64,000 nt of DNA from Tubulanus polymorphus (taxonomy: Eukaryota; Nemertea; Palaeonemertea; Tubulaniformes; Tubulanidae): positions 4,590,501-4,654,500 of the forward strand of contig NC_134035.1 of the NCBI RefSeq assembly GCF_964204645.1, in the 5' to 3' direction. The position numbers and the translations under genes are program-made. Positions within the stretch are counted from its first letter, which is position 1. Each line of letters starts with the position of its first letter. The notes below the pieces were generated by a model. The model saw only the letters and a program-made list of their open reading frames with translations, ran no database searches and was not told where the DNA came from. Of this stretch, positions 25,606-38,837 are shown piece by piece.

Positions 25606-27164
25606 TGGCAATAAACCATTTTCAACTGTCGTCTGATCTGGATTCTGGATTCTGCGTTGATATTCTCAACGTTTCGCGCTAATACACGAGAAGCGAAGCG
25701 AGTGCTTCACTCGTATCGGTAATAATAACACGGCTTAAACAAAACCCTGTCCTACGAGAGAGAGAGAGAGAGAACGAGATACAGACACCTTTTACTGCGT
25801 CGTCATCATCCGTTCGTTCGGCTGTTCGCGAGGAAATACCTGCTAAATCGCTCATTTCCTGTTTTTCTTAACGCCGCGCTTTTGACTCATCAATGCGCCG
25901 GCTAGTCGAAAATAACACCGGGATATGCGCGCCGCGCCGGCGTGTATAGTTATAAGAGCGATTTTCATGGCGACGACTGCCATCTTCATCACGAAGAGAC
26001 TCGGACGTAGATGTTAATCCTCGGGGGCTTCCTAAACCGTTTAATAGATAGCCGACGATGCGAAATCGCCGGTTCCTCTAATTTCATCCCATGAACTCTG
26101 AAGGAAAGCTCGTCTTTCTCTCTCTCATGTCGCGGATTAACACATTTTTTCCATTAACTTTTTCATGCGAGATTTGCATAACCGGCCGGTTGAAATTAAA
26201 CCCTTCCGACATGGCCGTTCCGAGCCGACGCTTAAACCGGAGCGAACCCGCCGACTCGAGAAAGCATTGGCTCTCGAGATATTCGCGGAGCCACCCCGAA
26301 ACTAGATACATGCAAGAAGACATAAAAAATGGTATCATGCTATGATTGATATCGAAGGCGATTGAACCGATGATGATACTGGTTAATTCAAACACCACTG
26401 ATTTTAAGCCTTAATGATGAAGAACAGAAGAATATTCACATCGATTCACACAAACTACGACCAAAGTGCGGCGATTTTCAAACTCTCTTAGTTTCATTTC
26501 AAGCACGGCTTCACGCTTTAAGAACATAATAACAATGATAATAATAATCATAATTCACTTTTTATTAAACTTATTAGGATATACAAGTTAGATGTAATAG
26601 TGGTTATAGTGAATATCAGTTAGATGAAGGAAGCAGTGAAAGCCTAGAGGCTGTACAGGTCACCTGTTAAAAGAGTACAAGTACAATGACACTTCGAGGG
26701 ATATTCACATCAAAACAGCTGAAACAAGCGCCTCCGACGAGCTCATAAACGGACATCAAAAAAAAAAAGAAGAAACAACCAGTCATAATTCCTCGGTCAT
26801 CCCTCGAATCAAGGAATGCTCGAGACACGTCGGATGATCACCGAAAACCCGAGAGAAATAAAATACCGGACCGTCGAGGTCGATAAACACGTTCGCAGCC
26901 AGAGTCGAATGTAACTGTAATCCCATTTATGACCGGTTTCGTTGCTTGCATTATAACATACGCGCTCGGATTTACCTGCGCTGGAAATGCAGAGCGCGGG
27001 CCTCGACGAGCCGATTCCTAAATCGTCGTACGAGATTTAGCGTACACCTCGCTAAATGCCGGATAATAACCCGAGTATGCCTTCAAGTGCGAACTGCGAA
27101 AACTTTTTCTAACTGCGGACCAGAATACACGATATCTTTAATTGTAATATTTATCACCCAAAAT

Positions 27165-27300
27165 TTGATAGTAATTTGACTCAAAAATAGTAGATTAATT
27201 GAAAATGAACTATAAATGAATCCGATTTTGAGAGAAGTTTGATATTCTTGGGCTAAGGTCATTGTCAGGTCTGTTACTGACGCTGATTATAATATTATGA
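27165..27300. repeat. Dispersed repeat family B, copy 2
   Basis: ATTGAAAATGAACTATAAAT followed by GAATCCGATTTTGAGAG aligns with the copies at 23.9 and 58.0 kb. Confidence 0.55.
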
Positions 27301-28289
27301 TGAAGAAAACTACGAACACGACCGAAATATCTCACCAGATGGCGTTACGAACAAGTCTGGCATACTTGACAAGAATTCAATTTTGAATTTACATCCCTAG
27401 AAATTTAGATCGTTGCAAAGTCCATTTTGGTCGTAAAGCTTCTATTCGAATTCACAATAGCCGCAGTATGTCAGCATGAACTGGAACTTCCAGCAAAATA
27501 CATGCTTTTCATTTTCATCTTGCGAAATCTGGTTTAATGCGGAGAATGAATGTTGGAAATATGGACAAAGACATAACATCATCGCCAGATTCCCGATTTC
27601 TTTTTTTATGTGTTTCATCTAAAGATAGAAATGGCAGCCTCTAGACACCAGCAGATACCAGCAGACTGCTGCTGCCACTATAAAACAGTCTTCTCTCCTG
27701 ATGATTTCTGAGAGACATACATTTCTTTCTCCACCACCGTCGTCCGCCGTCACTGCTGCCGCTGCTGTACGGAATTGAAGAATTATGTTTGCGTTCGTCG
27801 ACGGTTAACGAGGAATTCACAATCGGCTCGGATCAACGGCAACACTGTCAGTTCCATGTAAAATATTGTCTGATAATTGCCAGCGGAAACCTCTCTCGGG
27901 ACACGTTCGCTCTCGAATTTTCAAACAGGACTGACTGACTGCCGAGCGGCTCCTCCGCTGCATAGCACTTACATACAGCAAACATATATACAAAATCTTA
28001 TAACGGTGCGTTCACTCGGGTTATCGGTCGGAGGAGAAGTCCTAGATTCATAGACGGGCTCGAGGAGAAAGTGTGGCTCCAAATAGTACGGAGACTACAA
28101 TTTGAGCCTTGCACGAACTAGATGATGGGCAACACTGACTCTGCCACAAGATGGCACCTCCGAGTCAGACACCTCTACACGGCTCCTCTGAGTCAGACAT
28201 GAACGAGTTCAGTTTCCTTTCAACTTTGAAACTTACACAAAACACACAAGTCTGCGGTTCAATCTTCTGGAGCCAAGTTACACAACCAG

Positions 28290-28365
28290 ACTCAAGACCA
28301 ACACAGGCTAAGACCATCTTAGTTCTACAGCCTATCTAATAACTCAAGACTCGTCTCAAGATTTA
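28290..28365. repeat. Fragment of the GACCA-GTTCTA-ATCTAAC repeat family
   Basis: CAAGACCAACACAGGCTAAG, then ACCATCTTAGTTCTACAGCC and TATCTAATAACTCAAGAC match the units at 60.5 kb in the same sense. Confidence 0.5.
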
Positions 28366-30743
28366 AGACCACGGACTGTTGGCAACCCACTCAGATCTAT
28401 GCATAATTTCTATTCGTCTTTCATCGAATTCGAAAAAATTTGCAAAGATTCTAATAGATCTTAAAAGAAAAATGGATGCTAGCTTGCCGCAGTAGCATCG
28501 CCGTGTCCTTATTGCCCTTCAAGTGTTTACAGGTTCAGAATTATAAGCTGATACTGTTCGTATCACCTTGAAAGACATAGCCATAAAACTCCCGCTAAAT
28601 CGCGTCTCTACGGAGGCTAAGGAAAGGTCGAGTGGGGCCTGGGAAGCAGCTCGGCGCTCGCGCACGGGGAAACCCTGGTAGTAAATCCCACCACCTATTA
28701 TCAGATTGAACAAAACGAAGGATGAAACCTATTTTCAGATTCTCGCAATCCTGGACACGAGGTTAATGGGATGAGTCATATTACGAGACGCCGAACCGGC
28801 CGCCACTATTCGGCGGCCTCCGCGTAACGGTTACTTCATCTTTTCTTCATCTCTTTTTTCGTCGTCGTCGTCGTAAACGAAGCGGTTCGTTTGAACGAGC
28901 GACCGCCGAACGACGCCGAAGCGCCCGCGGGTAATTCATCCCGTACTGAACGGGGAACGACGACGCCTTTAACTGTAATTGAAATGGGTGTCAAGTTAGC
29001 CGCGGTGATTGTGTTCGTCGTGTCTCGCGATCCCGAGTCTTATATACGAACGCGCGCGCCGTAAGATTACGCCGGCGTCCGGGTATCCAGTGTCGTTCGG
29101 TTAATTTCGCCGATCCGGCCACCGGGGACCGGCGCCGCGCACGCCGGCTCGACCCGGCTTAAAAATTACGCCGTGCTCGGTACACGCACGTAAGGTACCG
29201 GCGTACCCGTCTCGGCTGACGCATACCTGGCCGCGAGATTAGGATTACGTTGATAACGTTCGGGATTTGATTCGGATGGTTATGAGGTCGTTGATGAAAT
29301 GGCAGCTGGCTGCTACTGCTACCGCTGCTGCGATGATCACAATGCCTTCGGAGAGAAGATGAGAAAAAGGGTCTACGGAAAGACAAGCCAGGTGTTTATA
29401 TTTCTGATCCTCCGTTAACGCCGACATATTACGCACGCGCTGAGACAACAGATACCGAGCGACTAAATAACCGTAATAAAACTATCAGGGAGATTATCTC
29501 TTAATCTATCTTAATCCCTTACACTCGGGTTGAGGTTATCCGAGCTATGATAATTCGACTTAAACCTCTATTATATACCTATGAACAGATACGTATTATT
29601 ATTTAGAACCGTGATGATGATGATGATGATGATAATGATGACGATGAAAGCACTCGCGCGACCTGTCGTTAAAAAGAAAACACGGGCTCCTTTTCGTTTA
29701 ATTTCGAATAAATGAAAAACACGAGCGCAAACAGCTACTGATATAAATAATTGCGTCTTTGAATACGGTGTTCGGCGTGTTGACTCAACTGAAAATTTTA
29801 CTTTCTCGTTCACAAAAAGCGGCCATTGTTGCGCGGTTGTCGACGAACAAATATGTACAGTTCGTAAGCAAACATGGCCGCCGCGCGCCGGCCGACGCCG
29901 TTTCCTTCGAAATCGAGAAACGTTTTTGTTTATTCGGCATGCTGTTACGCGCGCGCGCGCAATTCCACAGCGGTGGCGGCGGCGTCAGCGGCTTCGTCCG
30001 TCCGTCGTCCGCGTTTACGCCGACGTGTCGAACGAAAACGCAAATATTTAATTTGCATTAATCGTCGGAGAATATTCGAATGCGTTTCTAAGAGACCGCA
30101 CCGCGTCGCAGGGTACCGCGCCGCACCACACGATGGTGTGTTAAATGGCGCCATTAGAATGATATACCGTCATTTACCCCTTACACAACTTATCCCCGTT
30201 TTTATAGTTCCTAAAGTGCTAAATTCAGATAGGATTGCCAAATTCACCCATTTACAAATTCCCTGATTTAACAGGTTTTTGACAAATTTTGTAAAATTCC
30301 ATAAATTTTCCCAAATTTTTATTCCCCAAGTTTTCAGGTCCAGCAGCCAACCCCTGTGTTGTTTGTTTCCGATCTCTAATGATGGCAGTTTTAGTCCACA
30401 GCCCGAACTGGTTAGATTAACTAGCACATTTTCAGTAGGGGCGTGACGGGGGTACTTGTCATTCAACTGATGTCATAGTCAGTCATAGATACGCCATTAC
30501 TTTTTAAAAGCGACGAGCGCGGGGTTCTAGCTTCAACAGATGACTATAATACCTCAAATACGTATCGTAATCAACGCCGAACATGTATTTTCTTATTCTC
30601 ATCCTCTAGTCGGCCGCTAAGCCTCGGTCGTATCTGAAAACGGGGGCGAAAACAAATACGAAATCATGCGAGCGTCTCCGGAGCCATAACTCTCGCCGTT
30701 TCGACGTCGCGCGAATACCGCCGGGAACCACGCATCGGCGCCA

Positions 30744-30756
30744 GTTGCCAGGCAAC
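30744..30756. promoter_or_regulatory. Perfect RFX X-box (GTTGCCAGGCAAC)
   Basis: The two halves GTTGCC and GGCAAC are exact inverted repeats with one base between them, fitting the RFX consensus GTNRCC-N-RGYAAC. It sits in a CpG-rich patch (about 30600-31030), next to ATGGATGGCC on the minus strand. RFX factors control ciliary and neuronal genes. Whether the patch is a promoter or enhancer is unknown. Confidence 0.5.
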
Positions 30757-31935
30757 TCGGCCATCCATCTTAGTTTCGGACGATTGTAACGTTTCGGGTC
30801 GCGTTCGAATCGCTGTGTAAACCGACGCGCCGCGCGAGTTGTGTGTGCTCAAGAGAAGTCGGCGTTTTCGCGCCGCGGTACCTGACTCGAATTCGAACGC
30901 CGACTTTTCCTTCGCCCGGAGCCGCCACCGCCACCGCCGCCGCAGTGGCCGCCGGCTGGTGCCGATCGCCCGGGAGATGAAAACGCGAATAAAACATACA
31001 TACACGACTTTACGCGGGCGTTTCGCTCGAACAATGTCTGTCGCTATTTTTCAAACGAAGTCGTCGACGATGATTATATCCCGGTGACGAGCGACGTTCG
31101 TTGAAGAGCTTTCGAAATTATCGACGCATTAATAAGTAAAGTAACGAGAGCGCGATCGACGCACAGGTGATGGGACAACGATGTCACACTTGACGGAGCG
31201 CCGCGGCGACACTTGAAAGCGAAAAAGCTTCTTCCGTGTCGCGCGGCGCTTACTGAAAATTTCATGACCAATTTGCTAGTTTGAAAAACGGTTTTTTTTT
31301 TAAACCGGACCAACGTTCAAGAGTCATCGTCGTAACGGTGGGCGTCGTTTTCGAGAGTAGCGAAGGAAAGGGAAAGGGCGAACTTTGAATAATAGAAGAA
31401 GTCCCACAATTCGAATTTAGTACGATAAAATTTATCGAAAACAAATCCCATTTCCACTGTTGACTTACAGTCATCATCAGTAGGACTAACTCAGGCGTTG
31501 ACTAAACAACCATCATCAGCCGACATCATCATTCCACCTGATGATGGCTGTTAGTTAGCATTCACGGAATAGCGTGTTTATTCGACTACTAAAATCGTGA
31601 ACTTAAATCGTCATCTTTATCGTGAACTCAAGTACAGTCATTTAACCTTTTGCGATTTTAACATTTCCAAACCTATTCCGGGACTGATCTTCAAATTTTC
31701 CATCGGGCCAAATATCCAAATCGCCTTAATGAGGAGCTCACTAAGGTAGAATTGAACATTTACGCGAAATAGACATTAACTATCTAGACCACACTTTTAA
31801 AATTCCGAAGCTTTTTCATGGCTTCGGACACAAAACTTGAACATCCATAAACTTTCAAAGTCTCGAAACAATGATCAGCAATTGCCATAACTTTTGCAGG
31901 ATTTTCTTGATAAATTAACCGAATTTTTGGGACCA

Positions 31936-32416
31936 GTACAAACCCTATCTCCCAGACCAACAAGGAGCCAGCAAATCATTTCCCATTACAAAATCTAAAC
32001 TAAAGTTTTGATTTTGAAAAAAAAAACCAAACGTGACATTTCGAAAGCAGAGGGTGGTACAAACCCTATCTCCCAGACCAACAAGGACCCCGCATATCAT
32101 TTGCCATTACAAAATCTAAACTAAAGTTTTGATTTTGAAAAAAAAACCAAACGTGACATTTCGAAAGCAGAGGATGGTACAAACCCTATCTCCTAGACCA
32201 ACAAGGACGCAGCAAATCATTTCCCATTACAAAATCTAAACTAAAGTTTTGATTTTGAAAAAAAAACCAAACGTGACATTTCGAAAGCAGAGGGTGGTAC
32301 AAACCCTATCTCCTAGACCAACAAGGACGCAGCAAATCATTTCCCATTACAAAATCTAAACTGAAGTTTTGATTTTGAAAAAAAAAACCAAACGTGACAT
32401 TTTGAAAGCGGAGGGT
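31936..32416. repeat. 120-bp tandem array, 4 units
   Basis: Unit starts (GTACAAACCCTATCTCC) at 31936, 32057, 32177 and 32297. Units are over 95% alike and each contains TTTTGATTTTGAAAAAAA. Young array by similarity. Confidence 0.95.
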
Positions 32417-33826
32417 GGTTACCAGTTACAACTAAAAATACACACATGAATTTCATATTTCGTATTTTCTGGTGATGGTGGTGGATATCAAATATTCATT
32501 TCATATCGCTTTTTTTTTCAAATTATCGTCGATCATTGAACTGTCGTTTGATGATAGATTCATCGCTTCAAAGACGCGTAGATTTTGAACGCGAATCGCG
32601 TCGATAATTTTTGGGTGTCGACGTGCGCGAGCGCGCGGCGGCGGCGACGACCGGGCGTCATCGAAATTCAAGTTGGCCGTTCGTCGGTAATTGATCGCGC
32701 TTCGTAACCCTAGACGCCCGAAAAACTTTCCGCCCTGAATTTTTTTTTCTCGAAAAAAACTTTTTCCCCAGATCGGTTTGAACGATAATTACAATCGATC
32801 GCTCGGCGATATCTATAATAATAATATTATTATTACAAAACGGAACGTTTCAAATTTTTTTTGCGAATAAAAATGCTCGCGCTAAGAATACTCGCGCGCG
32901 CGTGCAAGCTATTAAACTATCAAATTCAAACCGAGCGAAATCGCTTTATCGCGAAAAAAGATCGAGTATAAGCATCGACGATACGATGGTAAAAAAAGGT
33001 TTCTATAACAGAAAAAAAATTCAAATTGTTTCAAAATACCCGATAACCATTAATATCAGTTAAAAAAAACAAACTATAAGTAAACGATTAGAAATACAAT
33101 ATCTAAGCTTTCGACTGCCGCGGATAATTTTCATGAAATGGCAAATTTTTTTTCGGGAAACGATTTTCCAACAATTTCAACGGTTCATTCAGTTCAGCGG
33201 CATCGGGATTAATTCGTCAGGGCGAACACGCGGCGGTGAAAGGGTTAATAAGTCCGGGTTGCCTCGATTAATAGTCGAACGAATTCGTCGTAGGAATTTG
33301 ATTAACCCCCTCCCCTCCGGTTAAACCGATCGATACGAATAAACAATTAAGAAGCTACTTTGACATTTTTCAAACGATAAAAGTTAATAATAATTTCTTT
33401 CTCGAGTTAATCATTTATATATGATAAACACGATGATTGGATATGTACGGCGTATGAGACGCGCTCGTGGTGTGCCTCCAGGCGACCGACGATGAATTCC
33501 GTATAATTAGAAAGAAAATTTCAAAGGCAGTTTTCACTTTTTCTATCAAGTCTCTTCGCGTTGAAACTGACGGGCACACCCTGTCGTCGTCGCCGCCGCC
33601 GCCGCTGCTGCCGTATGTTCATGTACGTAAACTTATACGGCGCATAGTTTCAGCAAGACTACACGCCCCTATATCATGACATGATGACATTTCGATTAAA
33701 ATCACCTTCAAATTTGCGCTAGTTCAAAATAACTTCACCCTAGAGTTTGTCTAACATATATGCAAATGCACTGATAACATATACAATGGTATTTCTATGA
33801 TATCTTAATCTATCTAAATGATATTA

Positions 33827-34258
33827 GGGTTTTCCCTGTGGTAACTAAAGGTGCAAGTGCAAAGACATTTTATAAGGGATTTTCCACGGTATCTAAAGGT
33901 ATGAACGGAATGCAATGACATTTTACAAGGGTTTTTCTGCGGTACCTTTAGGTACTAATAGAACGCAATAACATTTTATAAGGGATTTTCCGTGGTATCT
34001 AAAATTACTAGTAGAATGAAATGACATTTTGTAAGGGTTTTTCCGTGGTATCTTTAGGTACTAATAGAATGCAATGACATTTTATTAGGGATTTTCCGCA
34101 GTATCTAAAAGTACCAGTAGAATGAAATGACATTTTATAAGGGTTTTTCCGTGGTATCTTTAGGTACTAGTAGAATGCAATGACATTTTATAAGGGTTTT
34201 TCCGCGGTATGGAACGGTACTAGCAGAATGCGACGTCATCTTATCAGGGTTTTTCTTT
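33827..34258. repeat. 53-bp tandem array, about 8 units, alternating types
   Basis: Units begin AGGGTTTTTCCGTGGTATCT or AGGGATTTTCCGTGGTATCT and end CAATGACATTTTATA. The two types largely alternate in the middle units (33877-34140), giving a 106-bp higher-order period there. Confidence 0.9.
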
Positions 34259-35231
34259 GAGGAGGTACTAATTGGGAAGCACTGATATCATTTTTCCCCA
34301 TTATGAGTTTTAGGATGTTGAGCTGGCGTCGCACTGTTGTGGGGTATTTATACCCAAATAAATAAGACCGCGGCAGAGAACGATAGCGAGTTAGTGTAAG
34401 TGATAGAGATGTGGTTTTTACCTTGGAGAGCGGATTGCTGTAGGTGAGATTGAAGATCTTCTGCAAGCATAAAATCAAACGAAACATCAAAACAGAGCAC
34501 AAACAAAGAAGACTATAAGTGACAAATAAAACGAAACAAATCAGAAAAAGCAGAGAGAGAGAGAGAGGGATAGAGACAAGGGTAATGGTATATACAATAG
34601 TAGCTTATTGCTTCTATTAAGAGATAGGAACATTTTATGAATGCAGCAATTAGGGCTAAGGTTTCGTTACGACATATAAGGAACTAGGACTCCGTGGTGC
34701 AACATACACAGAATACCGAAACAAGACAGAACACAAATCTTTTATAGCGGATTGTCTTAAATAGGCGACGCTTCGCATACGCAACCGAACAGGCACGAAT
34801 CGTCGAAACGAAAGACGCCTCGTCGCTGCCCGGCGTCCCGGCTGCGCTTTTTTTTTCGTATAACGTCGCCGGGAACGTATCTTTAAAACGGTTTATCTAC
34901 GATCATCGACACTACCTGCAGGGATAAACAAAAAATTACCTAACTACGCGCAATTCATTAAACATTCGAAAAACGCCCGAGGCGCACACACGCGCACACG
35001 AGGGTATTTTAATAACAAAATAGATCAATTTATTCGCCTCTTTCTGCATCGTTGCACACGCGGCCACACAGCCGCTGAAGAGCACTAAAATGCCAGGAAT
35101 GCCGAGACGCGAAATACCGAGAACGAGTCGTACACGGCAGGATGTTCAGTCGCATGAAGCCGAAACATCGTGGCCATCTGCCTGACGAGGACGACTACAG
35201 CACGAAGCTAAAATGACGTGGCTGTCCAACT

Positions 35232-35345
35232 GGACCCAGTTCCACAATAGTATGAGTTATGATTCGACTGAGAGTTAACTCATTGAAAATGATTTGATTT
35301 TAACTCATGAGTTAACTCTTAACTCACAACCGTGGAACTGAGCCC
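35232..35345. mobile_element. MITE family A copy
   Basis: Starts GGACCCAGTTCCACAAT and ends CACAACCGTGGAACTGAGCCC; the central box ATTGAAAATGATTTGATTT is shared with other copies. It lies about 650 bp left of the split minisatellite. Confidence 0.85.
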
Positions 35346-35990
35346 CCGATGATGGCTACTAGTACGAGGCTTGATGAAGATTCGTAAATTCATTTTTAGT
35401 GCAGGAATTATCAACTATTCATCAATCAATTAATTATAAATTAATCATGAATGCTATAAATGGTGTTTGATGGTTCCATACACCAGTTATATATAAACCA
35501 AGTTATATAAAACTGACTGACTGACCGTGGTGGTGAGAAGTTTTCCTTTCACTCGACAAACGCTATCATTCATCAATTCTATCGAATACGACCGCGGTAT
35601 TATTCATCGCGACCGTCGAGAGATGAGATTTTAGATTTCACTAGATTTCTATTGAACGACCGATTGCGCGTTGCGAGACACGATGATCGATATTTCTCCC
35701 TATAGGTTAATTAGAACAATAATATCTACGTTGAACACGATTGAACGCGAATGCAACGCGGCTTTTTCTTCGTCGTTCCCCCGGGCGTCGGCGGTCAGTC
35801 AAACGGTCAGTCAGTCAGCCGCTATCGGTCGGGTCCATCGTTTCGGATAATGCGGCAATCATTTCCACTTGCAGTGACTGATTTTCAATTTCGAATCGCT
35901 CGGCCGCGACAGTTTTCATGGCAAATGGGACCTAACGATACACCATCGTCGTCAACAGATGGCGCCGTAAATCTAGGAAATACAATCCAC

Positions 35991-36249
35991 AATAACGCTA
36001 GTGCCACCTAGTGGAACCTTGATTGAACATGATAGACTTACAATCACACTAATGCCACCTATTGAATCCTCAATCGCCACAGTAACCTTATTTATAACAA
36101 TATAACTAGCACCACCTTGTGGATACTCAATTGCCACAGTAACCTTACTTACAATATAACTAGCACCACCTTGTGGATCCTCAATCGCCACATTCACAAT
36201 CACACTAGGGCTACCTGGTGGATCTTCAATAGCCACACCAGCCTTATAC
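35991..36249. repeat. 54-bp minisatellite, left arm (about 5 degenerate units) with CTCF-like motifs
   Basis: Units share a core like CCACCTGGTGGATC followed by TTCAATAGCCACA. This arm is more diverged (CCACCTAGTGG, CCACCTATTGA, CCACCTTGTGG twice, CTACCTGGTGG). Its minus strand is an open frame with repeated VAIEDP-GG units. The first unit (36001-36014) matches the CTCF core consensus CCASYAGRKGGCRS exactly on the minus strand. Confidence 0.9.
36244..36249. repeat. Target-site duplication TTATAC, left copy
   Basis: Matches 38832-38837 at the other edge of the retrotransposon. In the uninterrupted array the sequence reads CCTTATACATAAT, which is what one gets by removing the element and one copy. 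Confidence 0.85.
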
Positions 36250-38831
36250 GAATACGAATACGAATATTTATTACACTCCAACCATTTCCATGGTATATGG
36301 AGGAAAAGAAACAGTATTTACAATTATTTACAAAAACAGTAGATAAAAGCACTTTGAAACATAACAAACGTTATTTACAACATACTATTTACACACACTA
36401 CCGGAGGGATCTATATACATCCAGACCTAATTTGATAAATTTAGCAAGTTTAAAAGTTGGATTTTTTAAAACATCAAGATTCCGAAAGGTATTTGAATTT
36501 AGGTAGCTTTCACGGAATACGGTAAGTAATTTACAGTCAAAAATGAAATGTAGTTCGTCGCCTAAAACGTTACAGGTGGGGCATAATCTATCGGTTCTCG
36601 GTAGATGGAGATTTGACAATTTATTTACAGGTAGGAGATAAGACCCAATCCTGAACTGGAATAAGCTGGTCACTAAGTCGTCATCAAGCCGATTTATATA
36701 GTTTTCAAATTTGATATCCTTCTTATATTGTCTAAAATTAATGTATAACGGGTTATTATTTAGCCTAAATTCTGTCTCTTGCACATGCTGATCACGGAGT
36801 AAACGGTGTAATTGTTTTGGAGAAGTCCTAGAGTTTACCATAGATTGTTGTGTCCATATATACGAAAGGCCACAGTCATCAAAAGTCTTCTTAATAAATA
36901 ACAGCCAGGGGCTCTTAAACCTATCATTCAGATATAAATTATAAGATATCTTATAGAGAATTGAACTAAGTTTACTTTGTTTGCACTCTATCGTTTTGAC
37001 CCAAAAATTAATCATTCTACGCTTTACGCTTATATACATAGGATAACGTCCTAACTCCGCTAATACTTGAAGGTTATGGGAATATTTTGTAACTTTCATG
37101 ATAATTTTACAAAATAAACAGTGGAGGTTTTCTAATAAGTCAAGGTTTTCATATCCCCAGATTTCGCAACCGTACAACGCGATAGGAGCGACGCACATGT
37201 CAAATAGTTTAAACATTACATCTACTGGAAGTTTCAAACGTCTGCCCTTTTGAATAATAGAATACATAGCTTTCATAGCTTTATCATAGAGAAATTTTTT
37301 TGCTTTAGCGAAACTACCGTTCCAATTGAATTTCACTCCGAGATACACATAATCCTCAACTAACTCTAACTCCTGATTACCGAACATGAATTTCGAAATA
37401 CGCTTAATCCTACTTTTACTTCGAGCGAAGACTAATATTTTAGTTTTATCAACATTCACCGTGAGGCCGTTGTCGGCGCAATATTCAAATAATGTATCCA
37501 AATGTGACTGGAGAGATTCCTCATCTTCAGCAAGAATGACTGTGTCATCCGCATAAAGGATAATGAATAAGTTAAGTAAAGTCCCTAGTTCTGGGTCACA
37601 ATTCACATTAAGCTTTTCAATATACGACAAAGTTGGTTTACCGCGCGTAGCAAAAAAGTCTTCAATATCGTTTAAGAATAAGGAAAATAGGATAGGTGAT
37701 AAATTTTCACCTTGTCTTAAACCTCTATCAGCAGCAAAATACTGTGATGTGTTTCCGTTAAATTGAACACATGATTTCACCGAATTATAGATATTTTTAA
37801 CTACGTTCAAAAAATTCCCCGTAATGCTACTCTCTATCAATTTTCTCCATAATGTAACCCGGCAAACCGAGTCGAAAGCCTTCTTAAAATCTACAAAGGC
37901 GCAAAAAAGTCTTCTTCCTTGACATAAGTACAATTCGACGATTGTTTTCAACGCGTAAATATGGTCAGTAGTAGAATATTTTGGTCTAAATCCGGCCTGT
38001 GCTTCACTAATTATATTGTTTGAATCGAGAAAAGTTGACAGCCTTTGGTTAAGGATACTTGTGAATAATTTACCAAGACAGCTAACTAGTGTTATACCTC
38101 TATAATTATCAGGATTAGTGGGATCGCCTTTCTTTTTAAAAACAGGTTTAATTATCCCTATAGACCACGTCTCCGGAACATGTCCAGTCTTAAGAACTAA
38201 ATTAAACAGGTTTCGTAATATATTAACTAAGCACGGATACCGACTAAATTTTAATAACTCATTAATGATTCCATCTATACCAGGTGCCTTATTGTTCTTA
38301 AGCAATGAGATAGCTTTCATTACTTCATCAGCTGTTATGTCGCAGTTTAAAATATGGTTGTCATATACAGGAGGATCATCATTCTGTTGTTCAATATTAT
38401 CGTTCCCTTCGTTTACACCATTTAAGTCATTTAATTGCATAAAGTGTTCAAGAAAAATATCAATATCAATATTAGCGTCCTTAGTTTTTGCATAAGTTGC
38501 AGAATTAAGCATAGCCCAATACTTTTTCGGGTTATTGACTTCACAATCTCGTAGTTCTTTAATAAAAGTTTCCTTCTGTTTTCTCTTACTTTCCCGGATG
38601 ATTTTTTTATATTTCTTTGACGAGTTCTTGAAAGCATCAAAGTTAGAAGGGGTGGGGCAGCCTCTATATCTGTTTTTATTATAATTATAATCTTTACGCG
38701 CATCCCTACAGCTACGATTGAACCACTTGTTATGAACCGGGCTTCTACGTCTTCTATTTTTCCTATTGAGCACTAAGTTACATTCTTCGGCACTTAACAC
38801 CAGGGAAGATACAAATCTATCAGTGAGTTTG
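36250..38831 (-). mobile_element. 5'-truncated non-LTR retrotransposon (LINE) inserted in a minisatellite
   Basis: The element runs from the split point in the minisatellite (38831) to a short tandem tail of TATTCG units at 36250-36270, with about 150 bases of 3' UTR after the stop codon. TTATAC is present at both edges (36244-36249 and 38832-38837), and intact minisatellite units show one copy at that point, so it is a 6-bp target-site duplication. The endonuclease domain and true 5' end are missing, as expected from aborted target-primed reverse transcription. The frame is undamaged over about 810 codons, which suggests a recent insertion. It lies in the same orientation as ONECUT. The clade is uncertain; the tandem-repeat tail would suit an RTE- or CR1-like group. 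Confidence 0.9.
36398..38831 (-). CDS. Non-LTR retrotransposon reverse transcriptase (N-terminally truncated ORF2)
   Basis: RNA-dependent DNA polymerase used for target-primed insertion. The frame remains open beyond the element to about 39056, into the flanking minisatellite. In residue numbers counted from 39040, element sequence starts at about residue 70 (KLTDRF). A basic region before the RT follows (NKWFNRSCRDARKDYNYNK). The RT domain holds KAPGIDGI, then NYRGITLVSCLGKLF, AGFRPKYSTTDHI, the first catalytic Asp at about 384 (FVDFKKAFDS), GLRQGENLSPILFSLF, and YADD at about 496-499. The thumb region has VDKTKILVF and YLGV. A C-terminal zinc-knuckle-like motif CPTC-x7-H-x4-C lies close to the end. 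No endonuclease or RNase H is visible. There is no native start codon, because the 5' part is missing. Catalytic residues all look intact, but the copy cannot be autonomous. Confidence 0.93.
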
Positions 38832-38837
38832 TTATAC
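38832..38837. repeat. Target-site duplication TTATAC, right copy
   Basis: Pairs with 36244-36249; followed by ATAATTGCACTAG, the normal continuation of the minisatellite unit. Confidence 0.85.

Larger units (their letters stand above)
23019..31935. other. Intronic sequence with CpG-rich patches; no confident exon
   Basis: Apart from the repeats and the X-box listed, 28800-29250 and 29870-31030 are CpG-rich. One open segment at 29227-29345 (minus) lies between an acceptor-like CTTCTCTCCGAAG and a donor-like CCAG/GTATGC, but it is not recognisable. Confidence 0.4.

Noticed and set aside
25197-25625. 142-codon Ser/Leu/Pro-rich frame
   Set aside because: Low-complexity translation of the polypurine tract.
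36250-38831. Full-length autonomous retrotransposon
   Set aside because: The endonuclease domain and 5' UTR are missing; the frame at its 5' edge is borrowed from the minisatellite.
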